From the NCBI RefSeq assembly GCF_022581195.2, contig NC_061474.1:7812001-7876000 (forward strand): a stretch of 64,000 nucleotides of DNA, written 5' to 3'. The notes under the pieces were generated by a model. The model had not been told where the DNA came from, did no database searches, and was given only the letters and a program-made list of their open reading frames with translations. Source of the stretch: Helicoverpa zea. Lineage: Eukaryota; Arthropoda; Insecta; Lepidoptera; Noctuidae. This document shows, piece by piece, positions 21,640 to 32,421 of the stretch; within the stretch, counting starts at the first letter, position 1; each line of letters begins with the position of its first letter. A program made the position numbers and the translations under genes.

Positions 21640-24600
21640 ATAACAGTAAGTGTGTATGGGCTAAGTACATAAGGGTGTTTGTAACTTTTGTAAGGTAAGT
21701 ACATAACGGTGTACATAATGTAAGTACATAAGGGAGTTTATGAGGAGAGTTCATAAGGGAGTATATGAGGAGAGTACATAAGAGAGTATATAAGAGAGTA
21801 TATGAGGACAGTTCATAAGGGAGTATATGAGGAGAGTACATAAGGGAGTTTATGAGGAGAGTACATAAGGGAGTATATAAGGAGAGTACATAAGAGAGTA
21901 TATAAGAGAGTATATGAGGACAGTACATAAGGGAGTATATAAAAGAGTATATGAGGACAGCACATAAGGGAGTATACAACGTTATTTTTTGTTTATGCGA
22001 AACCTGATACACCTATCTAGTATTTTTATGTAAAGAATCTATGTACGAAATTTCAAAACCGTATCATGAAAAATCACAAAATTATAAGCTTGTTAAGTTA
22101 CGGGACTGTCCGTAAAAATACATATTCACCACAAAACGCACACATGCCGCGCAACGCGATAGCACTGTGCGCTCGCGCCCGCTATGAACTCGCCGTGACC
22201 TATGCTGTGCGAGAATAAATACCTATTTGTGGTGTCCAACATTCAAAGTTTTTTAGATAATTTTGGGAAAAATATAACATGGTGTAAAAACTATTGGAAT
22301 CAATTCAGTTACTGATTCTGAACAAACTATATTCAGGTTTCGCACAAACAAAAAATAACGTTGTATAAGAGAGTATATGAGGACAGTACATAAGGGAGTA
22401 TATAAGAGAGTATATGAGGACAGTACATAAGGGAGTACATAAGGGAGTATATAAGGAGAGTACATAAGGGAGTACATAAGAGAGTATATGAGGAGAGTAC
22501 ATAAGGTAGTATATAAGGAGAGTACATAAGGGAGTATATGAGGACAGTACATAAGGGAGTATATAAGGAGAGTACATAAGGGAGTATATGAGGACAGTAC
22601 ATAAGGGAGTACATAAGGGAGTATATAAGAGAGTATATGAGGAGAGTACATAAGGGAGTATATAAGGAGAGAACATAAGGGAGTATATGGGGACAGTACA
22701 TAAGGGAGTATATAAGAGAGTATATGAGGAAAGTACATAAGAGAGTATATGAGGACAGTACATGAGGGAATATATAAGAGAGTATATGGGGACAGTACAT
22801 AAGAGAGTATATAAGAGAGTATATGAGGACAGTATATAAGGGAGTATATAAGAGAGTATATGAGGACAGCACATAAGGGAGTATATAAGGAGAGTACATA
22901 AGGGAGTATATGAGGACAGTACATAAGGGAGTATATGAGGACAGTACATAAGGGAGTATATTAGAGAGTATATGAGGAGAGTACATAAGGGAGTATATAA
23001 GAGAGTATATGAGGAAAGTACATAAGAGAGTATATGAGGACAGTACATAAGGGAATATATAAGAGAGTATATGGGGACAGTACATAAGAGAGTATATAAG
23101 AGAGTATATGAGGACAGTACATAAGGAAGTATATAAGGACAGTACATAAGAGAGTACATAAGGGAGTATATAAGAAAGTATATGGGGACAGTACATAAGG
23201 GAGTATATAAGAGAGTATATGAGGACAGTACATAAGGGAGTATATAAGAGAGTATATGAGGACAGCACATAAGGGAGTATATAAGAGAGTATATGAGGAC
23301 AGCACATAAGGGAGTATATAAGAGAGTATATGAGGACAGCACATAAGGGAGTATATAAGAGAGTATATGAGGAGAGTACATAAGGGAGTATATGAGGACA
23401 GTACATAAGGGAGTATATAAGGAGAGTACATAAGGGAGTATATAAGGAGAGTACATAAGGGAGTATATGAGGACAGTACATAAGGGAGTATATGAGGACA
23501 GTACATAAGGGAGTATATTAGAGAGTATATGAGGAGAGTACATAAGGGAGTATATAAGAGAGTATATGAGGAAAGTACATAAGAGAGTATATGAGGACAG
23601 TACATAAGGGAATATATAAGAGAGTATATGGGGACAGTACATAAGAGAGTATATAAGAGAGTATATGAGGAGAGTACATAAGGGAGTATATAAGAGAGTA
23701 TATGAGGACAGTACATAAGAGAGTATATGAGGACAGTACATAAGGGAGTATATAAGGAGAGTACATAAGGGAGTATATGAGGACAGTACATAAGGGAGTA
23801 TATGAGGACAGTACATAAGGGAGTATATGAGGACAGTACATAAGGGAGTATATAAGGAGAGTACATAAGGGAGTATATGAGGACAGTACATAAGAGAGTA
23901 TATGAGGACAGTACATAAGGGAGTATATAAGAGAGTATATGAGGACAGTACATAAGGGAGTACATAAGGGAGTATATAAAGAGAGTACATAAGGGAGTAT
24001 ATAAAGAGAGTACATAAGGGAGTATATAAGAGAGTATATGAGGACAGTACATAAGAGAGTATATGAGGACAGTACATAAGGGAGTATATAAGGAGAGTAC
24101 ATAAGGGAGTATATGAGGACAGTACATAAGGGAGTATATGAGGACAGTACATAAGGGAGTATATGAGGACAGTACATAAGGGAGTATATAAGGAGAGTAC
24201 ATAAGGGAGTATATGAGGACAGTACATAAGGGAGTATATAAGAGAGTATATGAGGACAGCACATAAGGGAGTATATAAGAGAGTATATGAGGAGAGTACA
24301 TAAGGGAGTATATAAGGAGAGTACATAAGGGAGTATATGAGGACAATACATAAGGGAGTATATAAGAGAGTATATGAGGAGAGTACATAAGGGAGTATAT
24401 AAGAGAGTACATAAGGGAGTATATAAGGGAGTATATAAGGAGAGTACATAAGGGAGTATATGAGAGAGTATATGAGGACAGTACATAAGGGAGTACATAA
24501 GGGAGTATATAAAGAGAGTACATAAGGGAGTATATAAAGAGAGTACATAAGGGAGTATATAAGAGAGTATATGAGGACAGTACATAAGAGAGTATATGAG

Positions 24601-27165
24601 GACAGTACATAAGGGAGTATATAAGGAGAGTACATAAGAGAGTATATGGGGACAGTACATAAGGGAGTATATAAGAGAGTATATGAGGAGAGTACATAAG
24701 GGAGTATATGAGGACAGTACATAAGGGAGTATATAAGAGAGTATATGAGGACAGTACATAAGAGAGTATATGAGGACAGTACATAAGGGAGTATATGAGG
24801 ACAGTACATAAGGGAGTATATAAGAGAGTACATAAGGGAGTACATAAGAGGGTATATGAGGACAGTACATAAGGGAGAACATAAGAGAGTATAAGGGGAC
24901 AGTACATAAGGGAGTATATAAGGGAGTATATGAGGAGAGTATATGAGGAAAGTATATAAGAGAGTATATAAGAGAGTATATGGGGACAGTACATAAGGGA
25001 GTATATAAGGAGAGTAAATAAGTTAGTATATAAGAGAGTACATAAGGGAGTATATAAGGGAGTATATAAGGAGAGTACATAAGGGAGTATATGAGAGAGT
25101 ATATGAGGACAGTACATAAGGGAGTATATGAGGACAGTACATAAGGGAGTATATAAGAGAGTATATGAGGACAGTACATAAGGGAGTATATAAGAGAGTA
25201 TATGAGGACAGTACATAAGGGAGTATATGAGGACAGTACATAAGGGAGTATATGAGGAGAGTACATAAGGGAGTATATGAGGACAGTACATAAGGGAGTA
25301 TATAAGAGAGTACATAAGGGAGTACATAAGAGGGTATATAAGGGCAGTACATAAGGGAGTATATAAGGGAGTATATGAGGAGAGTATATGAGGAAAGTAT
25401 ATAAGAGAGTATATAAGAGAGTATATGAGGACAGTACATAAGGGAGTTTATAAGAGAGTATGTGAGGACAGTACATAAGGGAGTATATAAGAAAGTATAT
25501 GAGGACAGTATATAAGAGAGTATATGAGGACAGTACATAAGAGAGTATATGAGGACAGTACATAAGGGAGTATATGAGGACAGTACATAAGGGAGTATAT
25601 AAGAGAGTACATAAGGGAGTATATAAGGGAGTATATAAGGAGAGTACATAAGGGAGTATATGAGAGAGTATATGAGGACAGTACATAAGGGAGTATATAA
25701 GAGAGTATATGGGGACAGTACATAAGGGAGTATATAAGGAGAGTAAATAAGGGAGTATATAAGAGAGTACATAAGGGAGTATATAAGAGAGTATATGGGG
25801 ACAGTACATAAGGGAGTATATAAGGAGAGTATATAAGAGGGTACATAAGGGAGTATATAAGAGAGTATATGGGGACAGTACATAAGGGAGTATATAAGGA
25901 GAGTAAATAAGGGAGTATATAAGAGAGTACATAAGGGAGTATATAAGAGAGTATATGGGGACAGTACATAAGGGAGTATATAAGGAGAGTATATAAGAGG
26001 GTACATAAGGGAGTATATAAGCAGAGTACATAAAGGAGTATATAAGAGAGTATATGGGGACAGTACATAAGGGAGTATATAAGGAGAGTAAATAAGGGAG
26101 TATATAAGAGAGTATATGGGGACAGTACATAAGGGAGTATATAAGGAGAGTATATAAGAGGGTACATAAGGGAGTATATAAGGAGAGTACATAAGGGAGT
26201 ATATAAGAGAGTATATGGGGACAGTACATAAGGGAGTATATAAGGAGAGTAAATAAGGGCGTATATAAGAGAGTACATAAGGGAGTATATAAGAGAGTAT
26301 ATGGGGACAGTACATAAGGAGTATATAAGAGAGTATATGGGGACAGTACATAAGGGAGTATATAAGGAGAGTAAATAAGGGAGTATATAAGAGAGTACAT
26401 AAGGGAGTATATAAGGGAGTATATAAGGAGAGTACATAAGGGAGTATATGAGAGAGTATATGAGGACAGTACATAAGGGAGTATATGAGAGAGTATATGA
26501 GGACAGTACATAAGGGAGTATATAAGAGAGTATATGAGGACAGTACATAAGGGAGTATACGAGGACAGTACATAAGGGAGTATATGAGGAGAGTACATAA
26601 GGGAGTATATGAGGACAGTACATAAGGGAGTATATAAGAGAGTACATAAGGGAGTACATAAGAGGGTATATGAGGACAGTACATAAGGGAGTACATAAGA
26701 GAGTATAAGGGGACAGTACATAAGGGAGTATATAAGGGAGTATATGAGGAGAGTATATGAGGAAAGTATATAAGAGAGTATATAAGAGAGTATATGAGGA
26801 CAGTACATAAGGGAGTATATAAGAGAGTATGTGAGGACAGTACATAAGGGAGTATATAAGAGAGTATATGAGGACAGTACATAAGGGAGTATATGAGGAC
26901 AGTACATAAGGGAGTATATGAGGACAGTACATAAGGGAGTATATAAGAGAGTATATGAGGACAGTACATAAGAGAGTATATGAGGACAGTACATAAGGGA
27001 GTATATGAGGACAGTACATAAGGGAGTATATAAGAGAGTACATAAGGGAGTACATAAGAGAGTATATGAGGACAGTACATAAGGGAGTACATAAGGGAGT
27101 ATAAGGGAACAGTACATAAGGGAGTATATAAGGGAGTATATGAGGAGAGTATATGAGGAAAGTAC
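21640..27165. repeat. Satellite of 12-13-bp monomers, left block (~5.5 kb)
   Basis: Built of variants of AGTAYATAAGRG, AGTATATGAGGAC, AGTATATAAGAG and AGTATATAAGGAG joined in mixed order. Units decay at the left edge (21640-21720). Higher-order duplication is visible: a block marked by the rare 'gtatattagagag' at about 22958 returns at about 23515 (offset ~557 bp), and blocks marked by 'gagtaaataaggg' recur from about 25740 to 26370 roughly every 120-175 bp. The minus strand of the monomers contains no TAA, TAG or TGA in any frame, so very long open frames (up to ~1200 codons) arise by composition. I do not call them genes. Confidence 0.95.
21977..22363. mobile_element. MITE inserted in the satellite (387 bp, TA target)
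   Basis: Ends are CAACGTTATTTTTTG and CAAAAAATAACGTTG, with inversion for about 30 bp to 'gcgaaacctga'. Satellite monomers lie on both sides. Removing the element plus one TA restores the normal monomer 'agtatataagagag', so the duplication is 2-bp TA, as in Tc1/mariner-type elements. No transposase. Confidence 0.85.
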
Positions 27166-27671
27166 ATAAGCGAGACGTGCTTATCCCTAATTTTTACGGG
27201 AATCGAACCCGCGCCTAGCGTACGGTGAAGCTACAAGCTATGCGATCTAGCAGCGAAGCGGCAGCAAGAAATGAAATCGATGAAGGCGAAATGAATAATA
27301 TTATTAACAGAACAAACTAATGATTCAATGGAATTATACATAAGCACTAAGTATTAAATATAACATTGATTAAGCACAACAAAAGCGATTGCGAGAGGTA
27401 CAGCGCGTAAGCTAGCTCGATGCGGACTGCCCGGTGGTCGCTCCGTCGTCGTTGCTCGCGCCGGTCTCCCAAGGCCATTCTCGGCTGCCTCCATACAAAT
27501 GTCACGCGCTCGCTGCGTGCGCGCGGCACGTGTAAGCTAGCGGCCGTCGACCTCGCTCCGAACAAAGGATCTCCTGAGGTGGCGTGACTTTGAGGTGCGG
27601 TCACACTGTCATCAAGCGGAGCGATTCCGCTCGTGTTTTGAGGTGGGGTCCGAGCGTTCTGGACCGCCACA
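27166..27671 (-). repeat. 3' LTR, 506 bp, outer end truncated
   Basis: Matches 31916-32421 base for base as far as I can read. The seven outermost bases present in the other copy (TGTAGGA on the plus strand) are missing here; the satellite continues straight into 'ataagcgagacg'. The 107-codon minus-strand frame in each LTR is an incidental open frame. Confidence 0.93.
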
Positions 27672-27681
27672 TATTCCCCCC
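27672..27681 (-). promoter_or_regulatory. Polypurine tract
   Basis: GGGGGGAATA on the minus strand directly before the LTR start TGTGGCGG. This is the expected plus-strand priming site of an LTR element. Confidence 0.85.
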
Positions 27682-27694
27682 GGCCAGACCGTGA

Positions 27695-30600
27695 CTACGG
27701 TCGATAGAAGTCAGGGAATTTCACTCGACGTCCACTTCTTGTCGTCTTCTCCGCGTCGCCAGCAGCCGGAGTGTTCGAGTTGGTAGAAGTGGTAGTGGTC
27801 GCTGGCCCAACGTCCCTAGTGTCTTCATGCATCACGTAGGCCGGTTTGAGACGATCAATGGAGACGTTGTTTGGTCTACCTTGTACATCAATGGTGAAGT
27901 ACTTTGGGTGTCTTTGTATCACCCTGTAGGGTCCAGCGTAGGGTGGTTCCAGCGAACTCCTGACGTGGTCTCGTCGCAGGAACACATGAGAAGAGCTGTG
28001 CAGGTCTCGGGGCACATAGAATGGCGTAGCCGTCGTATGCCACGCAGTTGGTCGGGGAGCGAGTTTGACCATATGCTGGCGCAGCCGGTTGGCAAACTCG
28101 GTGACGTCAGCGGCAGCGTAGTCCTCTCTCGGTGACAGGAACTGGCCAGGAAGATGGAGTGTCTCCCCGTAGACGAGCTCGGCCGGCGTAGCTTGGATGT
28201 CGTCTTTCCAAGCGCTACGCATTCCGAGCAGTACCAGTGGCAGGGCCTCGGTCCACTGGGAAGTATCGTGGCACATGATAGCAGCCTTCAGCTGCCGATG
28301 AAGTCGCTCCACGATGCCGTTCGCCGCTGGATGATAGGCAGTGGTGCGAAGATGGTGCGCGCCAACCAAGACTGTGAGCGCCTTGAAGAGGTGGCTCTCG
28401 AACTGGCGACCACGGTCAGTGGTCACCCGTGCAGGACAACCGAACCTGGCTATCCAGCCAGACACCAGCGCGGTGGCGCAGCTCTCCGCCGTGATGTCCT
28501 TAAGCGGGTACGCCTCAGGCCATCGGGTGAATCTGTCGATGACGGTAAGGCAGTACCTGTAATCATTAGAAGATTTTAGGGGGCCGACGATGTCGATATG
28601 GACGTGGGAAAAACGAGAGGAGGGGGTAAGGAAGGATGTAGGTGGGGATTTGGTGTGGCGTGCCACTTTGCACGCCTGGCATTTTACGCATTGCCTTGCC
28701 CATTCTCTACAATCTCTACGAATCCCTGGCCACACAAAGTGTTGCGTGACCAGTCGCACTGTAGCTGCTTTTCCCGGGTGATGAAGGTTGTGCAGTGAGG
28801 TGAAAGCCTGTTTACGTAGAGTCGGAGTAACATACGGGCGAGGGATCTGCATCGACACGTCGCAATACACTGGCAAGTAGTTGCTGCAGGTAGTGGCTAA
28901 CTTCTCTAGCCTCAGTGACGAGCCGTGACGTAGTAGATTTTGCAGTTCTGGATCCTCGTCCTGAAGTTTTGCAAGATCCTCGAAATTAATGCCAGCTGCA
29001 GATATCCCTTCCACACGCGACAGCGCGTCTGCAACAACGTTCTCTGGCCCGGGTAAGTACCTTATGTCCGTCGTGAACTGTCCGATGAAGTCAAGGTACC
29101 GGAACTGTCTCGGTGAGCAGCTCTCCTTATTTGACTTGAAGGCAAAGGTGAGGGGCTTGTGATCCGTGAAGACAGCGAACGCTCTAGCCTCCACCATGTG
29201 CCGGAAGTATTTGATGGCCTCGTATACTGCTAGCAGCTCTCGGTCATACGGGCTGTACTTCCTCTGAGCACTGCTGAGCTTGTGAGAGTAGAAGGCTAGA
29301 GGTTCCCAGTTCTCACCTTTGCGTTGTTGAAGAACAGCTCCTATGGCAGTGTCGGATGCGTCGGTCACGATGGCTAGTTCTGCTGTAGCGTCAGGATGAG
29401 CCAGGAGAGTCGCTTGGGATAGCGAAGACTTGCAGTCGTCAACGGCCCTCAGCAGTTCCGGAGTCATATCTACCGGATGTGACCCTTTTACCTTGGGGCC
29501 AGCAAGGACAGCGTTCAAAGGTGCTTGAAGCTTAGCTGCGTTTGGGACGAATCGGCGATAAAAGTTTATCATACCCAAGAATCTGCGCAGCTCCTTAACC
29601 GTCTTGGGTATTGGGAATTCCTGGATTGCCTGCACCTTTGTCTCCAGGGGCCTAGTCCCTTCGGCTGACACTCGGTATCCTAAAAATGCAACCTCTGTTT
29701 GACCGACATTGCACTTAGCTGTGTTAATTACTATGCCGTACTGTCTTAACCGGTCAAATACTAGGCGTAAGTGCGTCTTGTGCTCTTCAGGAGACGCGGA
29801 AAATACTACAATGTCGTCGATGTAGCCATAGCAGAAGTCCAAGCCAAGTAACACCTCGTCTATGAACCTTTGGAAAGTCTGAGCCGCATTCCTCAAACCA
29901 AAGGTCATGAAGGGGAACTCAAACAAACCAAAGGGTGTCGTGATGGCGGTCTTCGGTATGTCGTCCGGGTTTATCGCCAGCTGGTTATAGGCCTTTACGA
30001 GGTCTATCGTAGAGAATACGGTACAGCCTGCGAGCTGGTGAGAGAAGTCGTGAATGTGGCGGACGGGGTACCTGTCAGGTATTGTTCGCGCGTTAAGTGC
30101 CCTGTAGTCGCCACATGGTCTCCAACCGTCGTCTTTCTTCTTCACCAAGTGCAGCGGTGCGGACCACGCACTCTCCGAAGGTCGTGCTACTCCACTGGCG
30201 AGCATTTCCTCGAATTCCTTCTTCGCTGCCTGCAGCCGAGCAGGGTCTAGACGTCGAGGCTTGCATGCTACCGGGGGTCCTGGCGTCGTCCTGATGTAGT
30301 GCACCGTGTTGTGCTTGCCGGGTAGCTGTCTGCCTGGTGGGCGGGTAATCTCTGGGTACTCACGTAAAATTTGGTGATACTCGCTGTCACCAACCACAGC
30401 CTTCACAGACGCGATGTCCCCGGAGTTGCCATTCGTAGCAGGAACAGATAAAGTCGTGGTATTGTCAATCAGACGTTGGTTCCTACAATCCACCAGCAGG
30501 TCATAGAAGTTGAGGAAGTCCACACCGATAATGGCTCTCGATACATCTGCGATGGTGAAGGTCCAGCGGTAGCTCCTTCTGAGGCCTAGATTCAGCGTGA

Positions 30601-30817
30601 GGTGTAAGGCACCGTACGTGTGGATCACGGTGTTATTGGCAGCTACCAGATCATACCTCGATCGAACGCAGGGCGTCTTCACAGCAGACCGGGGGAAAAC
30701 GCATAAGTCTGACCCAGTGTCTACGAGGAACTGCGTTTTCGATATCCGGTCGGTGACGAACAGACGGCCTGAAGAGATGGGACAGTCGTTGGCCGCTACT
30801 TGCGACTGCCCTTGCAG
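27695..30817 (-). CDS. pol: Pol polyprotein (protease, RT, RNase H, integrase)
   Basis: About 1040 residues, read after a -1 shift from gag; there is no convincing independent start. Domains in order: aspartic protease with LVDTGSD near the N-terminus; reverse transcriptase with the catalytic YIDDIVVFS; RNase H with VTDASDTAIGAVLQQ; integrase zinc finger H-x-H...CVKCQACK (starting HNLHHPGKAA); integrase core with HIDIVGPL, TTDRGRQFES and NGIVERLHRQ, giving the D, D, E triad. The tail is basic (RSGRRVKFPDF). No frameshifts or stops were seen, so it may be functional. Strand, length and domain order are normal for Ty3/gypsy. Confidence 0.95.
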   Translation of the reverse strand: MQGQSQVAANDCPISSGRLFVTDRISKTQFLVDTGSDLCVFPRSAVKTPCVRSRYDLVAANNTVIHTYGALHLTLNLGLRRSYRWTFTIADVSRAIIGVDFLNFYDLLVDCRNQRLIDNTTTLSVPATNGNSGDIASVKAVVGDSEYHQILREYPEITRPPGRQLPGKHNTVHYIRTTPGPPVACKPRRLDPARLQAAKKEFEEMLASGVARPSESAWSAPLHLVKKKDDGWRPCGDYRALNARTIPDRYPVRHIHDFSHQLAGCTVFSTIDLVKAYNQLAINPDDIPKTAITTPFGLFEFPFMTFGLRNAAQTFQRFIDEVLLGLDFCYGYIDDIVVFSASPEEHKTHLRLVFDRLRQYGIVINTAKCNVGQTEVAFLGYRVSAEGTRPLETKVQAIQEFPIPKTVKELRRFLGMINFYRRFVPNAAKLQAPLNAVLAGPKVKGSHPVDMTPELLRAVDDCKSSLSQATLLAHPDATAELAIVTDASDTAIGAVLQQRKGENWEPLAFYSHKLSSAQRKYSPYDRELLAVYEAIKYFRHMVEARAFAVFTDHKPLTFAFKSNKESCSPRQFRYLDFIGQFTTDIRYLPGPENVVADALSRVEGISAAGINFEDLAKLQDEDPELQNLLRHGSSLRLEKLATTCSNYLPVYCDVSMQIPRPYVTPTLRKQAFTSLHNLHHPGKAATVRLVTQHFVWPGIRRDCREWARQCVKCQACKVARHTKSPPTSFLTPSSRFSHVHIDIVGPLKSSNDYRYCLTVIDRFTRWPEAYPLKDITAESCATALVSGWIARFGCPARVTTDRGRQFESHLFKALTVLVGAHHLRTTAYHPAANGIVERLHRQLKAAIMCHDTSQWTEALPLVLLGMRSAWKDDIQATPAELVYGETLHLPGQFLSPREDYAAADVTEFANRLRQHMVKLAPRPTAWHTTATPFYVPRDLHSSSHVFLRRDHVRSSLEPPYAGPYRVIQRHPKYFTIDVQGRPNNVSIDRLKPAYVMHEDTRDVGPATTTTSTNSNTPAAGDAEKTTRSGRRVKFPDFYRP

Positions 30818-31647
30818 TTTCCCGCCGAAAAGTCACAAGGGTTCCTGCATTTCCGAGCCTTCACTCCGTAATTAAAATGGTAGAAGCAGTGCGGATGATT
30901 ATCGGGTGGCTGCTTCAGTCTAGAGCTAGATCGGTCATACCTTCGACGGCTCCCGCCGGATCGTGAGCGCGAGCGATGCCTCCCTCTGCTGCTCAGTTGC
31001 GACTTGAGCGCGGCAACCTGCCTTGTCAGCTCGCTTACTTGAGCCGCCAGGTCCGTAGAAGCAGCACTTGCGGAAGAGGAGGTGCTCGCGACTTGCGGTG
31101 TCATCGGTGCTATCTCGTGCACACGGTCTGCGATTTCCGCTAACTTCTCCACCTGTAATTCAGAAATTTGCGACGCGATGACAGTCTGAATATTCTGGGG
31201 TAACCGACTAGTCCAGACACTTTTCACAAAATCGGAGCCACCTGAAGGGCCTGCGAGACCCTGCAGGTGTCGCAAGAACTGAGAAGGTCTGCGATCACCT
31301 AGCTCCTCGTGAAGTAGGAGTTGCTGGATCCGCTTTTCCTGAGACGCAGACAGCCTACTGATAAGGGCGGATTTAAGCTTCTCAAATTTATTCGTCTCCG
31401 GAGGGTTGGTGATTATATCTTTAACTTGCTTGGCGTATTGAGTCTCAAGCTGAGTGGCCACATAATAAAATTTGGTCGAGTCGCTAGTTATTCTAGACAG
31501 AATAAATTGGCCTTCAAGCTGCGCGAACCATAATGCTGGTTCCTCCGGAGTAAATGCCGGACAGCGCAATGGCATTCCAACCTTCGCTACCTCTCCAGAG
31601 ATAACGGGATCGTCCTTACTATCGGCAAAACCGTCTGACTCTGCCAT
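30796..31647 (-). CDS. gag: Gag polyprotein with CHCC zinc motif
   Basis: 283 residues from ATG at 31647. The N-terminal and central parts carry retrotransposon-capsid features (EPALWFAQLEGQF, followed by QFLRHLQGLAG). An Arg/Ser-rich basic stretch (GRHRSRSRSGGSRRR) comes before the zinc motif: C254-x2-H257-x9-C267-x3-C271. This C-H-C-C order is typical of CsRn1-group elements. The stop at 30796-30798 lies six codons after the slippery heptamer, so most ribosomes would make Gag alone and a minority Gag-Pol. Confidence 0.93.
   Translation of the reverse strand: MAESDGFADSKDDPVISGEVAKVGMPLRCPAFTPEEPALWFAQLEGQFILSRITSDSTKFYYVATQLETQYAKQVKDIITNPPETNKFEKLKSALISRLSASQEKRIQQLLLHEELGDRRPSQFLRHLQGLAGPSGGSDFVKSVWTSRLPQNIQTVIASQISELQVEKLAEIADRVHEIAPMTPQVASTSSSASAASTDLAAQVSELTRQVAALKSQLSSRGRHRSRSRSGGSRRRYDRSSSRLKQPPDNHPHCFYHFNYGVKARKCRNPCDFSAGNCKGSRK
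30817..30823 (-). promoter_or_regulatory. -1 ribosomal frameshift heptamer GGGAAAC
   Basis: In the gag frame it reads G GGA AAC (codons 276-277), the canonical X XXY YYZ form. The frame entered after slipping back one base is exactly the pol frame, open from 30817 to 27695. A downstream stimulatory fold was not verified. Confidence 0.85.
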
Positions 31648-31889
31648 GTTGAAAAAAAATTAAATCGCTCACCGCTTATGAGTTGTGGGACCACACCCCT
31701 ATATTATCCGCTTGATTGTTTACTAGGTTAGCGTTAGGTCCGCTCGTTGTCCTCAGGATACTCCGCCGCTCTGGATGCACCGACGTTCTGGAACCGGGAT
31801 GTTCCGATGTTCGGGAACCTGGATGCACCTCTGGATATCCTGGATCTTCCGGGAGTCTTCCGTAACACGACGTCGCGACGCGGGTGACG

Positions 31890-31907
31890 ATCACGTCGGG
31901 GTCACCA
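31890..31907 (-). other. Primer-binding site, tRNA-Trp
   Basis: TGGTGACCCCGACGTGAT on the minus strand, one base after the 5' LTR end (...CTACA). It is complementary to the 3' end of insect tRNA-Trp as I remember that sequence (…ATCACGTCGGGGTCA plus CCA). Confirmation needs a tRNA alignment. Confidence 0.85.
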
Positions 31908-31908
31908 A

Positions 31909-32421
31909 TGTAGGAATAAGCGAGACGTGCTTATCCCTAATTTTTACGGGAATCGAACCCGCGCCTAGCGTACGGTGAAGCTACAAGCTATGCGATCTAG
32001 CAGCGAAGCGGCAGCAAGAAATGAAATCGATGAAGGCGAAATGAATAATATTATTAACAGAACAAACTAATGATTCAATGGAATTATACATAAGCACTAA
32101 GTATTAAATATAACATTGATTAAGCACAACAAAAGCGATTGCGAGAGGTACAGCGCGTAAGCTAGCTCGATGCGGACTGCCCGGTGGTCGCTCCGTCGTC
32201 GTTGCTCGCGCCGGTCTCCCAAGGCCATTCTCGGCTGCCTCCATACAAATGTCACGCGCTCGCTGCGTGCGCGCGGCACGTGTAAGCTAGCGGCCGTCGA
32301 CCTCGCTCCGAACAAAGGATCTCCTGAGGTGGCGTGACTTTGAGGTGCGGTCACACTGTCATCAAGCGGAGCGATTCCGCTCGTGTTTTGAGGTGGGGTC
32401 CGAGCGTTCTGGACCGCCACA
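31909..32421 (-). repeat. 5' LTR, 513 bp, complete
   Basis: On the minus strand it starts TGTGGCGG and ends CCTACA, the usual TG...CA. It is followed by one base and the primer site. The satellite resumes at 32422 with 'agagtatataag'. Confidence 0.93.

Larger units (their letters stand above)
27166..32421 (-). mobile_element. Ty3/gypsy LTR retrotransposon, CsRn1-type, near-intact
   Basis: Order on the minus strand: 5' LTR (32421-31909), primer site, gag, pol, polypurine tract, 3' LTR (27671-27166). The two LTRs look identical over the shared 506 bp, so insertion was recent. Clade evidence: the primer site matches the 3' end of tRNA-Trp, and Gag has a C-H-C-C zinc motif instead of CCHC; both are known hallmarks of the CsRn1 group. 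There is no env. Gag and Pol have no internal stops. The outer edge of the 3' LTR has lost 7 bp where it meets the satellite. Confidence 0.95.

Noticed and set aside
23518..27117. Minus-strand open frame of about 1200 codons and others of 700-850 codons, like a giant repetitive protein
   Set aside because: The satellite monomers lack stop triplets on this strand in all frames; three frames are open at once and units of 12 and 13 bp break any fixed frame. There is no start context or splice structure.
21640..27165. Possible CRISPR-like array (regular repeats)
   Set aside because: Units are 12-13 bp with no unique spacers; the genome is an animal's.
27347..27670. 107-codon minus-strand ORF, repeated at 32097-32420
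   Set aside because: Lies wholly within the LTRs, so the exact duplication is a property of the LTR and not a gene pair.
30651..30836. Short minus-strand ORF between gag and pol
   Set aside because: It is the third frame across the gag/pol junction; the -1 frame alone links to protease (LVDTGSD).
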